This document shows, one piece after another, positions 8,345 to 18,041 of a stretch of DNA of 56,607 bases; positions within the stretch are counted from its first letter, which is position 1, and each line of letters opens with the position of its first letter. The DNA comes from Atopobiaceae bacterium (GTDB taxonomy: Bacteria > Actinomycetota > Coriobacteriia > Coriobacteriales > Atopobiaceae). A model generated the notes under the pieces. That model did no database searches. It saw nothing but the letters and a program-made list of their open reading frames with translations, and was not told where the DNA came from. The stretch spans positions 1 through 56,607 of the forward strand of contig JAFUCQ010000025.1 of the NCBI GenBank assembly GCA_017459605.1, read 5' to 3'. The translations under genes and the position numbers were made by a program.

Positions 8345-8587
8345 CTACCATGTACCAGTCGCGCCAGCTGCTTTGCCCCATCGCCAGTCACGAATCTCTT
8401 TTTCATAAGCATCAGCTACGCCTCCTGCAACGACGATGACAACACCTGCAATAAAAAGCGTTGTACAAATAAGCTCGCCGCCGCTTATCTTTTCCAGTTC
8501 ATCCTCACTCAACTCTTTACCATCGGAAATCTCAACGGGAAGCGAATCGAGTTCTTCTTGGTTAAGTGAAGTTTCCGGTGAAATCAC
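8345..8587 (-). CDS. Candidate double-glycine-leader bacteriocin-like peptide
   Basis: The reading frame ends at 8345 and contains a leader-like stretch, GKELSEDELEKISGG, that closely resembles Nif11-type/class II bacteriocin leaders. After GG comes a 43-residue core with a hydrophobic GVVIVVAGGVADAY segment and an aromatic, basic tail ending in GTW. The start is uncertain. A GTG at 8587 would give an 80-residue precursor without a good ribosome site; ATGs at 8647 and 8692 would overlap the divergent VOC gene. No maturase, immunity gene or transporter is adjacent. The leader ending matches that of the RiPP precursor at 46184. The remaining plus-strand DNA from 8112 to 8344 shows nothing I can name. 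Confidence 0.5.
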   Translation of the reverse strand: MISPETSLNQEELDSLPVEISDGKELSEDELEKISGGELICTTLFIAGVVIVVAGGVADAYEKEIRDWRWGKAAGATGTW

Positions 8588-8639
8588 ATGTGCTACTGTT
8601 TGAGTTGTATAGGTTTTAGATAGAAGGAGATGTTGCCCT

Positions 8640-9011
8640 ATGACCATCACATCGTTCAATCCGCTCATTGTTTCAGCAGACCCAGAGAACACCGTAAAGC
8701 TGTTTGAGGATCTTGGTTTCGTGCAGCGTCATCACAAACAAGATATTGATGGGCGTGACGATACGTCGGGTATACGCATGAAGGATGAAAACGGTTTTTG
8801 CGTCGATATCGTTTCGGCTCCAGATGTTAAGCAGGACATGATAACGATTCGTATGAACGTTGACGATTTCGATGCAGCAAAGGAGCTGCTCGAAAGCCAC
8901 GGCTTTACGGCTTCTCCAACAGGAATGGCTAACAGCCCGTCTTCAAAGTCTGTTGGTATGTACTCTCCAACAGGTTTCTCGTTTAGCTTGGTACAGCACT
9001 TGAAGCACTAA
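8640..9011 (+). CDS. VOC-family (glyoxalase/bleomycin resistance fold) protein
   Basis: The 123-residue protein has the beta-alpha-beta-beta-beta layout of the vicinal oxygen chelate superfamily, from FNPLIVSADPENTVKLFEDLGF to YSPTGFSFSLVQHLKH. The usual His/Glu metal ligands are not evident, so a catalytic role cannot be assigned. A ribosome site GAAGGAGA precedes the ATG. The HAD gene begins 20 bases downstream, probably in the same transcript. Confidence 0.75.
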   Translation: MTITSFNPLIVSADPENTVKLFEDLGFVQRHHKQDIDGRDDTSGIRMKDENGFCVDIVSAPDVKQDMITIRMNVDDFDAAKELLESHGFTASPTGMANSPSSKSVGMYSPTGFSFSLVQHLKH

Positions 9012-9031
9012 GCATCGGGAAAAGGAACAAC

Positions 9032-9859
9032 ATGCCAACCTCTGACAGCAAGCCAATTAAACTCATCCTAACTGACATCGATGGAACCATTTTGCCCTTT
9101 GGCGAGTCGGTTTTATCACAATACGCATTAGATAGCTTTCACGCTGCACTTGATGCAGGAATTCACATAGGCCCGGCAACAGGAAGGGCAGCAAATCGAG
9201 TTGCTCCCATATTTTCTGATGACAGTGCGTGTTATCAAACCATGCTTGCCACTAACGGCATGGAAGTTCTTCTCGATGGAGAGTTGATTTGCGAGAAGCG
9301 AATCGACCTTGAGCCTCTCGGCAACACCGTGGATGTGCTGCGCCAGCTTGAAGGGGTGGGTATCTGCTATTTCGATGGCCCAACCGCCTACATTTTGCAT
9401 GGCAGTAAAGAAGACCTCACCGAGGCTTTTCCAGCGTATGGCAGAACTGCTCGTATCGCAGCGGGCCTGCCTGATGAGCCACCCGTCAAAGTGAACATTT
9501 TTGTTCGGGGGGATTTTGCACGCACCCAAGAAGTGCTCGAACTGCTTCAAAGTGAGGTCTCTGGCATTGGCTTTAACCTCCCGATGGAAGGCTTTCTCAA
9601 TGTGACGCCACCCAATTGGAGTAAGGCTTCGGGTATCGATTTGCTTTGTGAGCACTTGGGAATTGGGCTTGACCAAGTATGTGTGTTTGGAGATTCAGAT
9701 AACGATCTTGAGATGCTGGCTCATGTGCCCCTTTCTGCTGCGGTGGAAAATGCTACGAAAAATGCTAAAACTGCAGCTCATCATCTTATTGGATCGGTTG
9801 ATGAGGGGGCGGTGCCTAGGTTAATCGAACGCATTGCTCAAGGAGAAAAGCCGTTCTAA
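9032..9859 (+). CDS. HAD superfamily (Cof-like, type IIB) phosphatase
   Basis: The 275-residue protein has HAD motif I LTDIDGTILPF, motif II GPATGRA, a type IIB cap domain in the middle, a motif III lysine in NWSKASGIDLL and motif IV FGDSDNDLEMLAHV. Relatives dephosphorylate sugar phosphates or other small phosphometabolites in the cytoplasm; the substrate here is unknown. It sits closely downstream of the VOC gene. Confidence 0.88.
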   Translation: MPTSDSKPIKLILTDIDGTILPFGESVLSQYALDSFHAALDAGIHIGPATGRAANRVAPIFSDDSACYQTMLATNGMEVLLDGELICEKRIDLEPLGNTVDVLRQLEGVGICYFDGPTAYILHGSKEDLTEAFPAYGRTARIAAGLPDEPPVKVNIFVRGDFARTQEVLELLQSEVSGIGFNLPMEGFLNVTPPNWSKASGIDLLCEHLGIGLDQVCVFGDSDNDLEMLAHVPLSAAVENATKNAKTAAHHLIGSVDEGAVPRLIERIAQGEKPF

Positions 9860-10022
9860 GACCTTTTCTTTTGCATCAAATCTTTTCTAATATCACAATA
9901 AATATCATTTTTCGTCTTATGTCTTGATATTTGCGCTATTCTTACTGTTTAGCTGTTTAGGTAATATTTACGAACAGTGTGTTGGGCTCAAACGCCCGCA
10001 GGCTCTATAGACAGGACATACG

Positions 10023-10949
10023 ATGGATTCAAAGACGTTAATGTACATCTTGAAGCGAATCGTCTTGGCAGTGGTAACAATTTGGGCGGTTATCACGATT
10101 ACCTTCTTTGTTATGAAGGCGGTGCCTGGAGATCCGTTTGCCTCAGAAAAGGCAGTAACACCCGCAGCGCGTGCTGCACTTGAAGCCAAGTACGGACTCG
10201 ATAAACCCATATTCGAGCAGTACCTCAACTACCTCACAGGTGCGCTTCATTTTGACTTTGGCCCTTCGCTCAAACTGCGCGGCCGTGACGTAACGGCAAT
10301 CATTTTTGATGGTATGAAGACGTCTGCCCGTCTCGGTCTTACGGCGCTTGTTATTGCTACGGTGACGGGCATTATCCTTGGCGCTGTTGCGGCACTCAGG
10401 AGAAACAGCATCATCGATAAGATCATCATGGTCTTGACTACGGCGTTTGTGTCAATGCCGTCGTTTATCATGGGTACCTTGTTGCTGATTCTGTTTGCAA
10501 TTCACCTCAAGGTGTTGCCTGCAAATGGAGCCACCGAAGGCGGTCTTATATTGCCCGTCATCACTCTGTCGCTCTATCCCATGGCGTACATAACCCGTCT
10601 CACCCGCTCGTCGATGCTCGATGTCTTGGGTCAGGATTACATCAGGACAGCCAAGGCCAAGGGTGTCTCAGAGCGAAACATCATCATCAAACACGCACTC
10701 AAGAACTCACTCATTCCGGTTATCACGTACTTTGGACCTGAGCTTGCCTATATCGTTACCGGATCGCTCGTGGTCGAGCAGATTTTTGCCGTGCCGGGTG
10801 TTGGTCGCTATTTTGTGAGCTCCATTACCGGTCGTGACTATCCGCTCATCATGGGTACCACCATCGTTCTTGCATCGCTCATCGTGGTTATGAACCTCCT
10901 GAGCGACATTATGTATAAAATCGTCGATCCTCGAATTAACTTGGAATAG
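10023..10949 (+). CDS. oppB: Peptide ABC transporter permease OppB
   Basis: The 308-residue protein has about six membrane helices. The N-terminal LKRIVLAVVTIWAVITITFF helix is followed by the family block AVPGDPF. The EAA-like cytoplasmic loop IRTAKAKGVSERNIIIKHALKNSLIPVIT contacts the ATPases. It is the first gene of an intact oppBCDFA cluster importing oligopeptides. The OppC gene starts 13 bases downstream. Confidence 0.93.
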   Translation: MDSKTLMYILKRIVLAVVTIWAVITITFFVMKAVPGDPFASEKAVTPAARAALEAKYGLDKPIFEQYLNYLTGALHFDFGPSLKLRGRDVTAIIFDGMKTSARLGLTALVIATVTGIILGAVAALRRNSIIDKIIMVLTTAFVSMPSFIMGTLLLILFAIHLKVLPANGATEGGLILPVITLSLYPMAYITRLTRSSMLDVLGQDYIRTAKAKGVSERNIIIKHALKNSLIPVITYFGPELAYIVTGSLVVEQIFAVPGVGRYFVSSITGRDYPLIMGTTIVLASLIVVMNLLSDIMYKIVDPRINLE

Positions 10950-10962
10950 GGGAGGTGCAATC

Positions 10963-12030
10963 ATGGCAAACGCCGAAAAGTCTCCCTTCTCACTGCAAGT
11001 GGATTTGGACGACTTCCTTCCAGCTTCGAATGAAGAAAAGGAATACATGGTGCAGATGCGCCCGTCCTCGACTTTTTTCCGTGATGGTTGTAAGCGTCTG
11101 TACAAGAACAAAGTTGCCTTTATCAGCTTGATAGTCATTGTGTTCATTACGCTGGCATGTTTGATTATCCCGTCGTTTTGGCCGTACTCCTATGAGCAGC
11201 AGCTTGGTGTGCAGCCCGGCAAACCCGTTGATGCATCATTTTTGAATCTTGCTCCAATGGAGTACTCGCGCTCAGAACTCGCCCGTATCGAGGCAGGAGA
11301 AAGTGTGTTTCCCCATCTGTTTGGTACTGATGCCGCAGGTCGAGACTACTTTATTCGTATTGTTTACGGCACGCGCATTTCTCTCATGGTTGGCTTTTTT
11401 GCCTCAATCATCGTGTTGGTGGTGGGTTTGACACTCGGCTCAATAGCAGGCTTTATGGGCGGCAAAGTTGACCTTGTTATCATGAGAATTGTCGACATTA
11501 TTTACTCGCTACCCGACATGCTGATGGTCATTTTGCTCGCTGCCGTCTTGAGAGAAACGATCGGCACCTCTCTCGAAGGTACGCCGCTGGCGCGTATTGG
11601 CGCAAATATCATTTCGCTCTTTGTCATCTTTGCGCTGTTGTACTGGTGCTCGATGGCTCGTCTCATCAGAGGCCAGATTTTGTCACTCAGAGAACAAGAG
11701 TACGTGCTGGCATCTCAGGCTACAGGAGCTGGTGCTGGTTGGATTATCAAAAAGCACCTTATTCCAAACTCTATGTCGGTCATCATCATCTCAACGGCAC
11801 TTCAAATTCCGAGCGCCATCTTTACCGAGAGCTTCTTGTCATTCATTGGCTTGGGCGTTAACGCACCTATGCCGTCACTTGGTAGTCTCGCCTCTGATGC
11901 TCTCAACGGCATTACGAGCTATTCGTATCGCCTCGTAATTCCTGCCATTGTAATTTCTCTCATCGTGCTGTCGCTCAACCTCTTTGGTGACGGCCTGCGC
12001 GATGCGTTCGATCCAAAGCTCAATAAATAG
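10963..12030 (+). CDS. oppC: Peptide ABC transporter permease OppC
   Basis: This 355-residue permease has the N-terminal OppC-type cytoplasmic tail and first helix, a long external loop at about residues 75-115, FGTDAAGRDYFIRIVYGTRISL, and the EAA-like loop EYVLASQATGAGAGWIIKKHLIPN. It forms the channel with OppB. A GGAGGAGG ribosome site in the 14-base gap serves oppD. Confidence 0.93.
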   Translation: MANAEKSPFSLQVDLDDFLPASNEEKEYMVQMRPSSTFFRDGCKRLYKNKVAFISLIVIVFITLACLIIPSFWPYSYEQQLGVQPGKPVDASFLNLAPMEYSRSELARIEAGESVFPHLFGTDAAGRDYFIRIVYGTRISLMVGFFASIIVLVVGLTLGSIAGFMGGKVDLVIMRIVDIIYSLPDMLMVILLAAVLRETIGTSLEGTPLARIGANIISLFVIFALLYWCSMARLIRGQILSLREQEYVLASQATGAGAGWIIKKHLIPNSMSVIIISTALQIPSAIFTESFLSFIGLGVNAPMPSLGSLASDALNGITSYSYRLVIPAIVISLIVLSLNLFGDGLRDAFDPKLNK

Positions 12031-12044
12031 GGAGGAGGAACGAC

Positions 12045-13202
12045 ATGGCACTTTTAGAGGTAAAAGACCTGCACACGTCATTTTTCACCGACGCTGGCGA
12101 GGTAAAAGCAGTCAATGGCGTTTCCTTCAACCTCGACCGTGGTAAGGTTCTTGGAATCGTAGGCGAGTCGGGCTCCGGTAAATCGGTCACGGCTTACTCG
12201 ATAATGCAAATCTTGGCACCAGCTGGAAAGATTGTCTCGGGCTCCATTAAACTCGATGGACAAGAGCTGGTTGGTGCTGGTGAGCGTGTTATGCGAGACG
12301 TTCGAGGCAACAAGATTTCAATCATCTTCCAAGACCCCATGACCTCGCTCAATCCCACCTATACGATTGGCCGCCAACTGATGGAGGCAATCCTTCTGCA
12401 CACCAATCGCAACCGTCAAGAGGCGTGGGACCGTGCCATCGAGATGCTCAGACTTGTTAACATCAACGAGCCCGAGAAGCGCATGAAGCAGTATCCCCAT
12501 GAGCATTCGGGTGGCATGCGCCAGCGCATCATGATTGCCATGGCTTTGGCTTGCGAGCCCGACATCCTTATTGCCGATGAGCCCACAACGGCTCTCGACG
12601 TTACCATTCAGGCTCAGATTCTCGAGCTCATGCAGAAGCTGCAAAAAGAGATGGGCATGGCCATCATCATGATTACGCACGACTTGGGAGTAGTTGCCCA
12701 GATGTGCGATGAAATCGTCGTTATGTATGCGGGTTCTTACTGCGAACGAGGCACGGCAGATGAGATCTTCTACAACCCGCGCCATGAGTACACCAAGGGT
12801 CTGCTCCGCTCGATTCCCACGGTGTCTACGATGGGTCAAAAGCTCCAGCCCATTACCGGCACACCCATTGACCTGCTCAATCTTCCTGAGGGGTGTCCGT
12901 TTGCGCCGCGTTGCGATGCTGCGATGAAAATATGCATCAAAAAGGCGCCTGAGAGTATGGACATCAACGAGAATCACAAAGCATCGTGCTGGATGAACGT
13001 GGCCGACCAAGCAAAGCAGGGCGGGGCACAAAGCGCGAGTGTAGCCGCCCAGCCGTCCAGCGACTCGTCCCAGCCAGATGTTGTTCAGCCAGCCAGCGCC
13101 AGTAGCGCGGTTCAGACGGCTGACAGCCAAACTAGCGACTCGTCCGATACCTCCGATGCTTTTCCACAAACTGACTCGACCGATAAAGGCGGTGCCCAAT
13201 AA
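12045..13202 (+). CDS. oppD: Peptide ABC transporter ATPase OppD
   Basis: The 385-residue ATPase has Walker [10 protein letters not shown]-loop [11 protein letters not shown], signature [12 protein letters not shown] and Walker [13 protein letters not shown]. The C-terminal oligopeptide-family cysteine segment [14 protein letters not shown] is present. Residues from about 325 to the end form an unusual Ser/Ala/Gln/Asp-rich low-complexity tail not needed for the family fold. Its stop shares one base with the oppF ATG (TAATG), indicating coupled translation. Confidence 0.93.
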   Translation: MALLEVKDLHTSFFTDAGEVKAVNGVSFNLDRGKVLGIVGESGSGKSVTAYSIMQILAPAGKIVSGSIKLDGQELVGAGERVMRDVRGNKISIIFQDPMTSLNPTYTIGRQLMEAILLHTNRNRQEAWDRAIEMLRLVNINEPEKRMKQYPHEHSGGMRQRIMIAMALACEPDILIADEPTTALDVTIQAQILELMQKLQKEMGMAIIMITHDLGVVAQMCDEIVVMYAGSYCERGTADEIFYNPRHEYTKGLLRSIPTVSTMGQKLQPITGTPIDLLNLPEGCPFAPRCDAAMKICIKKAPESMDINENHKASCWMNVADQAKQGGAQSASVAAQPSSDSSQPDVVQPASASSAVQTADSQTSDSSDTSDAFPQTDSTDKGGAQ

Positions 13203-14194
13203 TGACAAGCGACAACAACGCCACGCCCCTTATTGAGGTACGCAATCTCAAAGAGTACTTTCCCATCAACACGGGTTGGTTTCGAACAACACCACTGAAG
13301 GCGGTCGACGATGTCAGTTTCGACATCATGAAGGGCGAGACGCTCGGTCTCGTAGGGGAGAGTGGTTGCGGAAAAACTACCGTTGGACGCACCATACTGT
13401 TTTTGTATGAGCCAACCTCGGGTGAGGTCATCTACGATGGTAAACCCATCAAGACCAAAGAAGACATCAAACAGTATCGGACCAAATCAACGATGGTCTT
13501 CCAAGATCCGTATTCTTCGCTCAATCCGCGCATGACGGTTTCAGACATCATCGGTGAACCTCTTGATGTTCACAAAATGTATGCAAATGCTGCAGAGCGA
13601 GAAGAGCGCATTCTCGAGCTCATGGATCACGTTGGTCTCAACTCTGAGCACGCAAGTCGCTATGCGCATGAGTTTTCTGGTGGCCAGCGTCAGCGCATCG
13701 GCATCGCACGAAGCCTTGCTATCAATCCTGAGTTTATCGTCTGCGACGAGCCCGTCTCGGCACTCGACGTGTCGATTCAAGCGCAGGTCATCAACATGTT
13801 TGATGAGCTTCAGGACAAGCTTGGATTGACCTACCTGTTTATTGCGCACGACCTGCTTGTTGTTCGTCACATCTCAGATCGCATTGCTGTTATGTATCTG
13901 GGCAAGATGGTCGAACTTGCCGACGCTGATGAGATTTACGAGCATCCGTTGCATCCGTATACCAAGTCGCTTATCTCGGCAGTTCCGATTCCCGATCCCA
14001 AGATTGCCCGATCCAACCAGCGTATTCCGCTTGTGGGAGACATTCCAAGCCCGCTCAACGCGCCTTCGGGTTGTCCTTTCCGCACGCGCTGCCAGTATGC
14101 AACCGATGCCTGTGCAGAGTCGATGCCAACCTTCGAGGAGATTTCGAGCGGGCACTTTGTTGCGTGCCATCGCGTCAACGAGATTAACGATTAG
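13202..14194 (+). CDS. oppF: Peptide ABC transporter ATPase OppF
   Basis: The 330-residue second ATPase has Walker [27 protein letters not shown], signature [16 protein letters not shown] and Walker [15 protein letters not shown]. The C-terminal motif [14 protein letters not shown] is present. It pairs with OppD to energise import. It ends before a spacer holding two palindromic hairpins. Confidence 0.93.
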   Translation: MTSDNNATPLIEVRNLKEYFPINTGWFRTTPLKAVDDVSFDIMKGETLGLVGESGCGKTTVGRTILFLYEPTSGEVIYDGKPIKTKEDIKQYRTKSTMVFQDPYSSLNPRMTVSDIIGEPLDVHKMYANAAEREERILELMDHVGLNSEHASRYAHEFSGGQRQRIGIARSLAINPEFIVCDEPVSALDVSIQAQVINMFDELQDKLGLTYLFIAHDLLVVRHISDRIAVMYLGKMVELADADEIYEHPLHPYTKSLISAVPIPDPKIARSNQRIPLVGDIPSPLNAPSGCPFRTRCQYATDACAESMPTFEEISSGHFVACHRVNEIND

Positions 14195-14202
14195 GTAGTG
14201 CG

Positions 14203-14234
14203 AAATCGTGCCTACCTTGGGGTAAGCACGATTT
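14203..14234. repeat. Palindromic hairpin element, copy 1 (REP-like)
   Basis: AAATCGTGC-N-TACC is followed by its near-perfect inverted copy GGTA-N-GCACGATTT around a 3-base loop. It belongs to a family with related copies at 14279, 25179 and 25264. Confidence 0.75.
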
Positions 14235-14278
14235 ACTCCTCTGATAACAAAAGCGCAGGAAAGGGAATCGAGAATCCC

Positions 14279-14310
14279 AAATTGTGCCCACCTCACCGTA
14301 GGCACGATTT
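14279..14310. repeat. Palindromic hairpin element, copy 2 (REP-like)
   Basis: AAATTGTGCCCACC pairs with the inverted GTAGGCACGATTT. It lies 76 bases from copy 1, with a small GGGA/TCCC hairpin between them. The doublet sits between oppF and oppA and may attenuate or protect the oppBCDF transcript. Confidence 0.7.
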
Positions 14311-14410
14311 TGTACTCTGCGTATTGTTAATGGCCTAAGTTGAGCTTGCGAATCAGTGACCTCTTGCACTCTGTGTAAATACCGTCTTAAATGAGCATAT
14401 TCGTTGTGAG

Positions 14411-14431
14411 ATAGCATGCTGGATGCTATCA
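14411..14431 (+). promoter_or_regulatory. Perfect inverted repeat upstream of oppA
   Basis: GATAGCAT and ATGCTATC form an 8-bp dyad with a 5-base centre, 56 bases before the oppA start. It could be an operator or a leader hairpin; no regulator is known. Confidence 0.35.
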
Positions 14432-14487
14432 TCAGTTCTGTGTGTCTAGCACGCAAGTGATTTGTTGTCGAAAAAAGGAGAGAGACA

Positions 14488-16437
14488 ATGTCTGTACTGT
14501 CCGATCTGAGCCGTAGGAATTTCCTCAAAGCCTTCGGTGCCGTGTCTGCTACTGCTACGCTTGCTGCGTGTGGTGGTGCTCCCGCACAAACTGAGCCTTC
14601 TGCGAGCGAAGCAAGCGCAAGCGCGAGCGCAAGCGTCAGCGAGGCATCTGCCAGCGAGTCCAGCGCCGCCGCAGCCCCTGCTGCTGGCACCATTGCCGTC
14701 TGCCTTGCCTCCGAGCCTGACGTCATCGATCCCGCCCTCAACTCTTCCGTTGACGGCGCAACGATGATTGTCCATCTCTTCAGTGGTCTTTCCAAGTGGG
14801 AGAAGCAGGGCGAGGCTTTTGTTATCGTTCCTGACTGCGCAGAAGAGCTTCCCGAGGGTGAGACTGACGCAGACGGCAAGATCACCTATACCTACACCCT
14901 GCGTGACGGTCTCAAGTGGAGCGACGGCAAGGATCTTACCGCTAACGATTTCGTCTTCTCATGGAACCGTGCAGCCTCCGCAGAGCTCGGTGCTGACTAT
15001 GGCTACATGTTTGAGAACGTTGACGGCTATGAGGCAATCTCTGAGATGAAAGAGACTGGCCAGACTGATGAGGATGGCGAGCCCATCATGGAGCCGGCCA
15101 ACCCCGATGCCAAGCTCAACATCGAGGCAGTAGACGACAAGACTTTCAAGGTTGTCCTTTCAACCGATGTTCCGTATTGGAACGAGCTGCTGGCTTTCCC
15201 CACGTTCTTCCCTGTTCGTGAGGACGTTGTAAGTGACGAGGCATGGTGCACCGATCCTTCCACCTACATCTCAAACGGCGCTTACAAGATGACCGGCTGG
15301 GATCACAACTCCGTTATCACCGTTGAGAAGAACGAGAACTACTACGACGCCGACTCCATTACCATGGACAAGGTCGAGTTCTATCTGTCTGATGATGCCA
15401 ACAATATGCTCTCCAACTTTGAGAACGGTTCTTGGCAGCTCATCGACGACGTTCCCACCAACGAGATTGCTTCTCTCAAAGAGAAGTATCCTAATGAGTT
15501 TGTCGTTGCTGGCCAGATTGGTACCTACTACGTTGGCTGGAATGTAAACGAGGAGATTCTTCCTGCTGGTACCACCCTTGAGGGTGTCGAGGCAGAGAAT
15601 GCTCGCGCTGAGATTCGCCGCGCCATTGGCCTGCTCTATGACCGTAACTACATCGTTGAGGAGATTGGTCAGGCAGGACAGGTTCCCGCAAGCTCCTTTG
15701 CTTCCATGGGTCTGACCGAGCCCGACGGCAGCGAGTTCTATAAGAACGCTGGCGACAACGATGGCTACGATGGCTACTATGATGTCAGTGCTGAGGCAAC
15801 TGAGTCCAACTACAACGAGGCAGTTGAGACCCTCAAGAAGTACTACACCTTCGATGAGGGCACTCAGATGTTCACCGACTTCCCCACGCTTACCTATCTG
15901 TACAACACAAGCGAGAGCCACAAGGCAATCGGTGAGTATCTCGCAAGTGCAATGGCTCAGGTTGGCATCACCATGAACCTTGAGAATCAGGAGTGGAACA
16001 CCTTCCTGAACACCCGTAAGGCTGGCGACTACAGCGTTGCTCGTAATGGTTGGCTCTGCGACTACAATGACCCCATTTCCATGCTCGACATGTGGATTAC
16101 CAGCTCTGGCAACAACGACTGCCAGTTTGGTAAGGGTGCTCATGCCAGCGTTGCTGCTTACAGCTGCGACCTCACTGACCTTGGCTATGACCTCAAGGTT
16201 GAGAATGGCACGTGGGCAGAGACCTATGACCAGATCATCGCTACCATCAAGAGCGAGTCTGACAACGAGAAGCGCTTTGCTCTTATGCACAAGGCAGAGG
16301 ACCTGCTCATGAGCACCGGCGCCATTTGCCCGCTGTACTTCTACACCGACCTCTACATGATTAACGAGGGTGTCAAGGGCTTCTTCTCGATTCCTCTGGG
16401 CTACAAGTTCTTCCACTACACTACCTTTGAGGGCTAA
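14488..16437 (+). CDS. oppA: Oligopeptide-binding lipoprotein OppA
   Basis: The 649-residue extracytoplasmic solute-binding protein (SBP_bac_5 family) starts with a signal containing twin arginines, SRRNFLKAFG, and the lipobox LAAC with Cys at residue 28. A Ser/Ala/Glu-rich linker follows to about residue 70. The binding domain includes YTLRDGLKWSDGKDLTANDFVFSW and IRRAIGLLYDRNYI. The Tat-type signal suggests export of a folded lipoprotein, though RR-containing Sec lipoproteins exist. Separation from oppBCDF by a 293-base spacer suggests a second promoter and higher expression. AAAGGAGAG precedes the ATG. Confidence 0.93.
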   Translation: MSVLSDLSRRNFLKAFGAVSATATLAACGGAPAQTEPSASEASASASASVSEASASESSAAAAPAAGTIAVCLASEPDVIDPALNSSVDGATMIVHLFSGLSKWEKQGEAFVIVPDCAEELPEGETDADGKITYTYTLRDGLKWSDGKDLTANDFVFSWNRAASAELGADYGYMFENVDGYEAISEMKETGQTDEDGEPIMEPANPDAKLNIEAVDDKTFKVVLSTDVPYWNELLAFPTFFPVREDVVSDEAWCTDPSTYISNGAYKMTGWDHNSVITVEKNENYYDADSITMDKVEFYLSDDANNMLSNFENGSWQLIDDVPTNEIASLKEKYPNEFVVAGQIGTYYVGWNVNEEILPAGTTLEGVEAENARAEIRRAIGLLYDRNYIVEEIGQAGQVPASSFASMGLTEPDGSEFYKNAGDNDGYDGYYDVSAEATESNYNEAVETLKKYYTFDEGTQMFTDFPTLTYLYNTSESHKAIGEYLASAMAQVGITMNLENQEWNTFLNTRKAGDYSVARNGWLCDYNDPISMLDMWITSSGNNDCQFGKGAHASVAAYSCDLTDLGYDLKVENGTWAETYDQIIATIKSESDNEKRFALMHKAEDLLMSTGAICPLYFYTDLYMINEGVKGFFSIPLGYKFFHYTTFEG

Positions 16438-16470
16438 GATACGAGCCTTGTAGGTACTGGTACTTGCATG

Positions 16471-16512
16471 AGGCGGCCTGTTCCGGATTCTGTGGAGCAG
16501 GTCGCCTTTTTG
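16471..16512 (+). terminator. Terminator after oppA
   Basis: AGGCGGCCTG pairs with CAGGTCGCCT (one mismatch) and is followed by TTTTT. Confidence 0.8.
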
Positions 16513-16578
16513 ATACCATGCCAACAGTGACTTCTGCCAAGCAGGGTCCAACAGCATTTACACAACGGAAGAAGTCCT

Positions 16579-16674
16579 AACCAACAGAAGTTCTAACCAA
16601 CAGAAGTCCTAACCAACAGAAGTTCTAACCAACAGAAGCTCTAACCAACAGAAGTCCTAACCAACAGAAGTTCT
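16579..16674. repeat. 16-bp tandem repeat, six units
   Basis: Six exact-length units of AACCAACAGAAGTYCT run head to tail in the oppA-CDF spacer; one unit carries a CTCT variant. The last unit overlaps the following hairpin. There are no spacers between units, so it is not a CRISPR array. Confidence 0.92.
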
Positions 16675-16698
16675 AATAACACTTTCGTGTTATTAGAA
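16671..16698 (+). promoter_or_regulatory. Perfect 12-bp hairpin upstream of CDF gene
   Basis: TTCTAATAACAC and GTGTTATTAGAA pair perfectly around TTTC. No T-tract follows, and related TTATTAG text recurs at 16739-16745 near the CDF start. It is a candidate operator or leader element. The rest of the 350-base spacer holds the terminator and tandem repeat described separately. Confidence 0.45.
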
Positions 16699-16787
16699 GT
16701 CCAGTCGCATTTCTAATGACAAATTAGGGCCAAAAAAAGTTATTAGATGCTACATGCTAGTGTCACAGTATTGGTGATAGGAGATAT

Positions 16788-17819
16788 ATGAGTAGTCCAA
16801 AGGCAGCTATCCAGCCAAAGGCAGAGCAAAAAGAACAGGGGCAGGGAGGTCACGAGTCAACTGCCTCAGTGATTGCCGCGATTGTTGCCAACATCGCAGT
16901 GGGAATCGTCAAGTTCATTGCCGCTTTTGTCTCGGGTTCCTCGGCCATGATTTCTGAGGGAATCCACTCTATTGTTGACTCGGGTAATGGTTTGCTCATT
17001 CTGTTGGGGTTGAAGCGCTCTGAGCGCCCCGCAGACCGCGCTCATCCCTTGGGCTATGGCCAGGAGCTCTATTTCTGGACGCTCATTGTATCGGTCATGA
17101 TATTTGCATTGGGCGGAGGCTTCTCAATTTATGAGGGTATCTCGCATATCAGGCACTATGATCCGACAGAGCCGATGGGAAGCCCCATCATCAATTACGT
17201 GGTTCTCGTAGCCACCATGATTATCGAGGGCTCTTCGCTAACAGTGGCTTTGCGTCAATTTAATGCTGCGCGAGGAACAAAACGCCCGCTACAGTTTATC
17301 AAAGAGGCCAAAGACCCCAGTTTGTTTACCGTAGTGCTTGAAGACTCTGCTGCCATGATTGGTTTGGTTATCGCCTTGATTGGCGTGTTTATCAGCCACG
17401 CGGTGGGAGACCCCCGTATCGATGGCGTGGCATCCATTCTCATTGGCATCATACTGTGTTTAGTGGCGGTACTTTTGCTCCGCGAGACAAAAGGTCTTCT
17501 GATTGGTGAAGGCTTGCTCGCCCAAGACGTGGGCAAGATTGAGCGCATTGTGGAGGCGCATCCCCAAGTGGTGGAGTGCGGACGCATTCTGTCGCTGTTT
17601 ATGGGGCCACATGACTTGCTCCTTGCTATGGACGTGACCTTTGATAAAAGTGTGCCTGCAGACGATGTGGTGGCTTGTGTTTCAGATATCGAAGCTCAGA
17701 TTCAAGAAGAGTTTCCAGATGCAACCCGCATTTTTATTGAGACTGGTTCTCTGTCGATGACAAAAGCACAGGATAAGCGCATGAGTGAGGTCTATGGAGC
17801 TGAGCTCAAAAACGGCTAA
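16788..17819 (+). CDS. Cation diffusion facilitator (CDF) metal exporter
   Basis: The 343-residue protein has six predicted helices and a cytoplasmic C-terminal domain. CDF signatures are GSSAMISEGIHSIVDSGNG in helix 2, the HPLGYGQELYFW loop, and DSAAMIGLVIALIGV with DPRIDGVASI in helix 5-6. CDF proteins export Zn, Mn, Fe or Co by proton exchange; the helix-2 site here (E/H/D) does not identify the metal. An Asp/Gln-rich N-terminal tail of about 25 residues is cytoplasmic. Confidence 0.9.
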   Translation: MSSPKAAIQPKAEQKEQGQGGHESTASVIAAIVANIAVGIVKFIAAFVSGSSAMISEGIHSIVDSGNGLLILLGLKRSERPADRAHPLGYGQELYFWTLIVSVMIFALGGGFSIYEGISHIRHYDPTEPMGSPIINYVVLVATMIIEGSSLTVALRQFNAARGTKRPLQFIKEAKDPSLFTVVLEDSAAMIGLVIALIGVFISHAVGDPRIDGVASILIGIILCLVAVLLLRETKGLLIGEGLLAQDVGKIERIVEAHPQVVECGRILSLFMGPHDLLLAMDVTFDKSVPADDVVACVSDIEAQIQEEFPDATRIFIETGSLSMTKAQDKRMSEVYGAELKNG

Positions 17820-17873
17820 TACAGCTGCACAATAAACGACAAAGTGTCACTAATGTGGCTCTGCGATAACATG

Positions 17874-17910
17874 AAAATCCTGTCGAGACAACCGTCGGCA
17901 GGATTTTTTA
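17874..17910 (+). terminator. Terminator after CDF gene
   Basis: AATCCTGTCGA pairs with TCGGCAGGATT (wobbles allowed) and is followed by TTTTTT. Confidence 0.85.
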
Positions 17911-18041
17911 GACCCAGAGAAGATTTCGCCACTTTTTGCTCCCTCAAAGCCGGCAAGGGTGATAAGGTAGGGACGTGGGCGATAACTGACAGTTCAGCAT
18001 AACTGACAGTCTGTCGCCTATAGTTCTCGAGGGGATATCAC

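Noticed and set aside
15271-16557. 428-codon open frame on the minus strand across oppA
   Set aside because: It is antisense to a clear OppA protein, is compositionally a mirror of it, and has no family features.
16579-16674. CRISPR array
   Set aside because: The 16-bp units abut with no spacers and no cas genes are present; the same holds for the 64-bp and 26-bp arrays.
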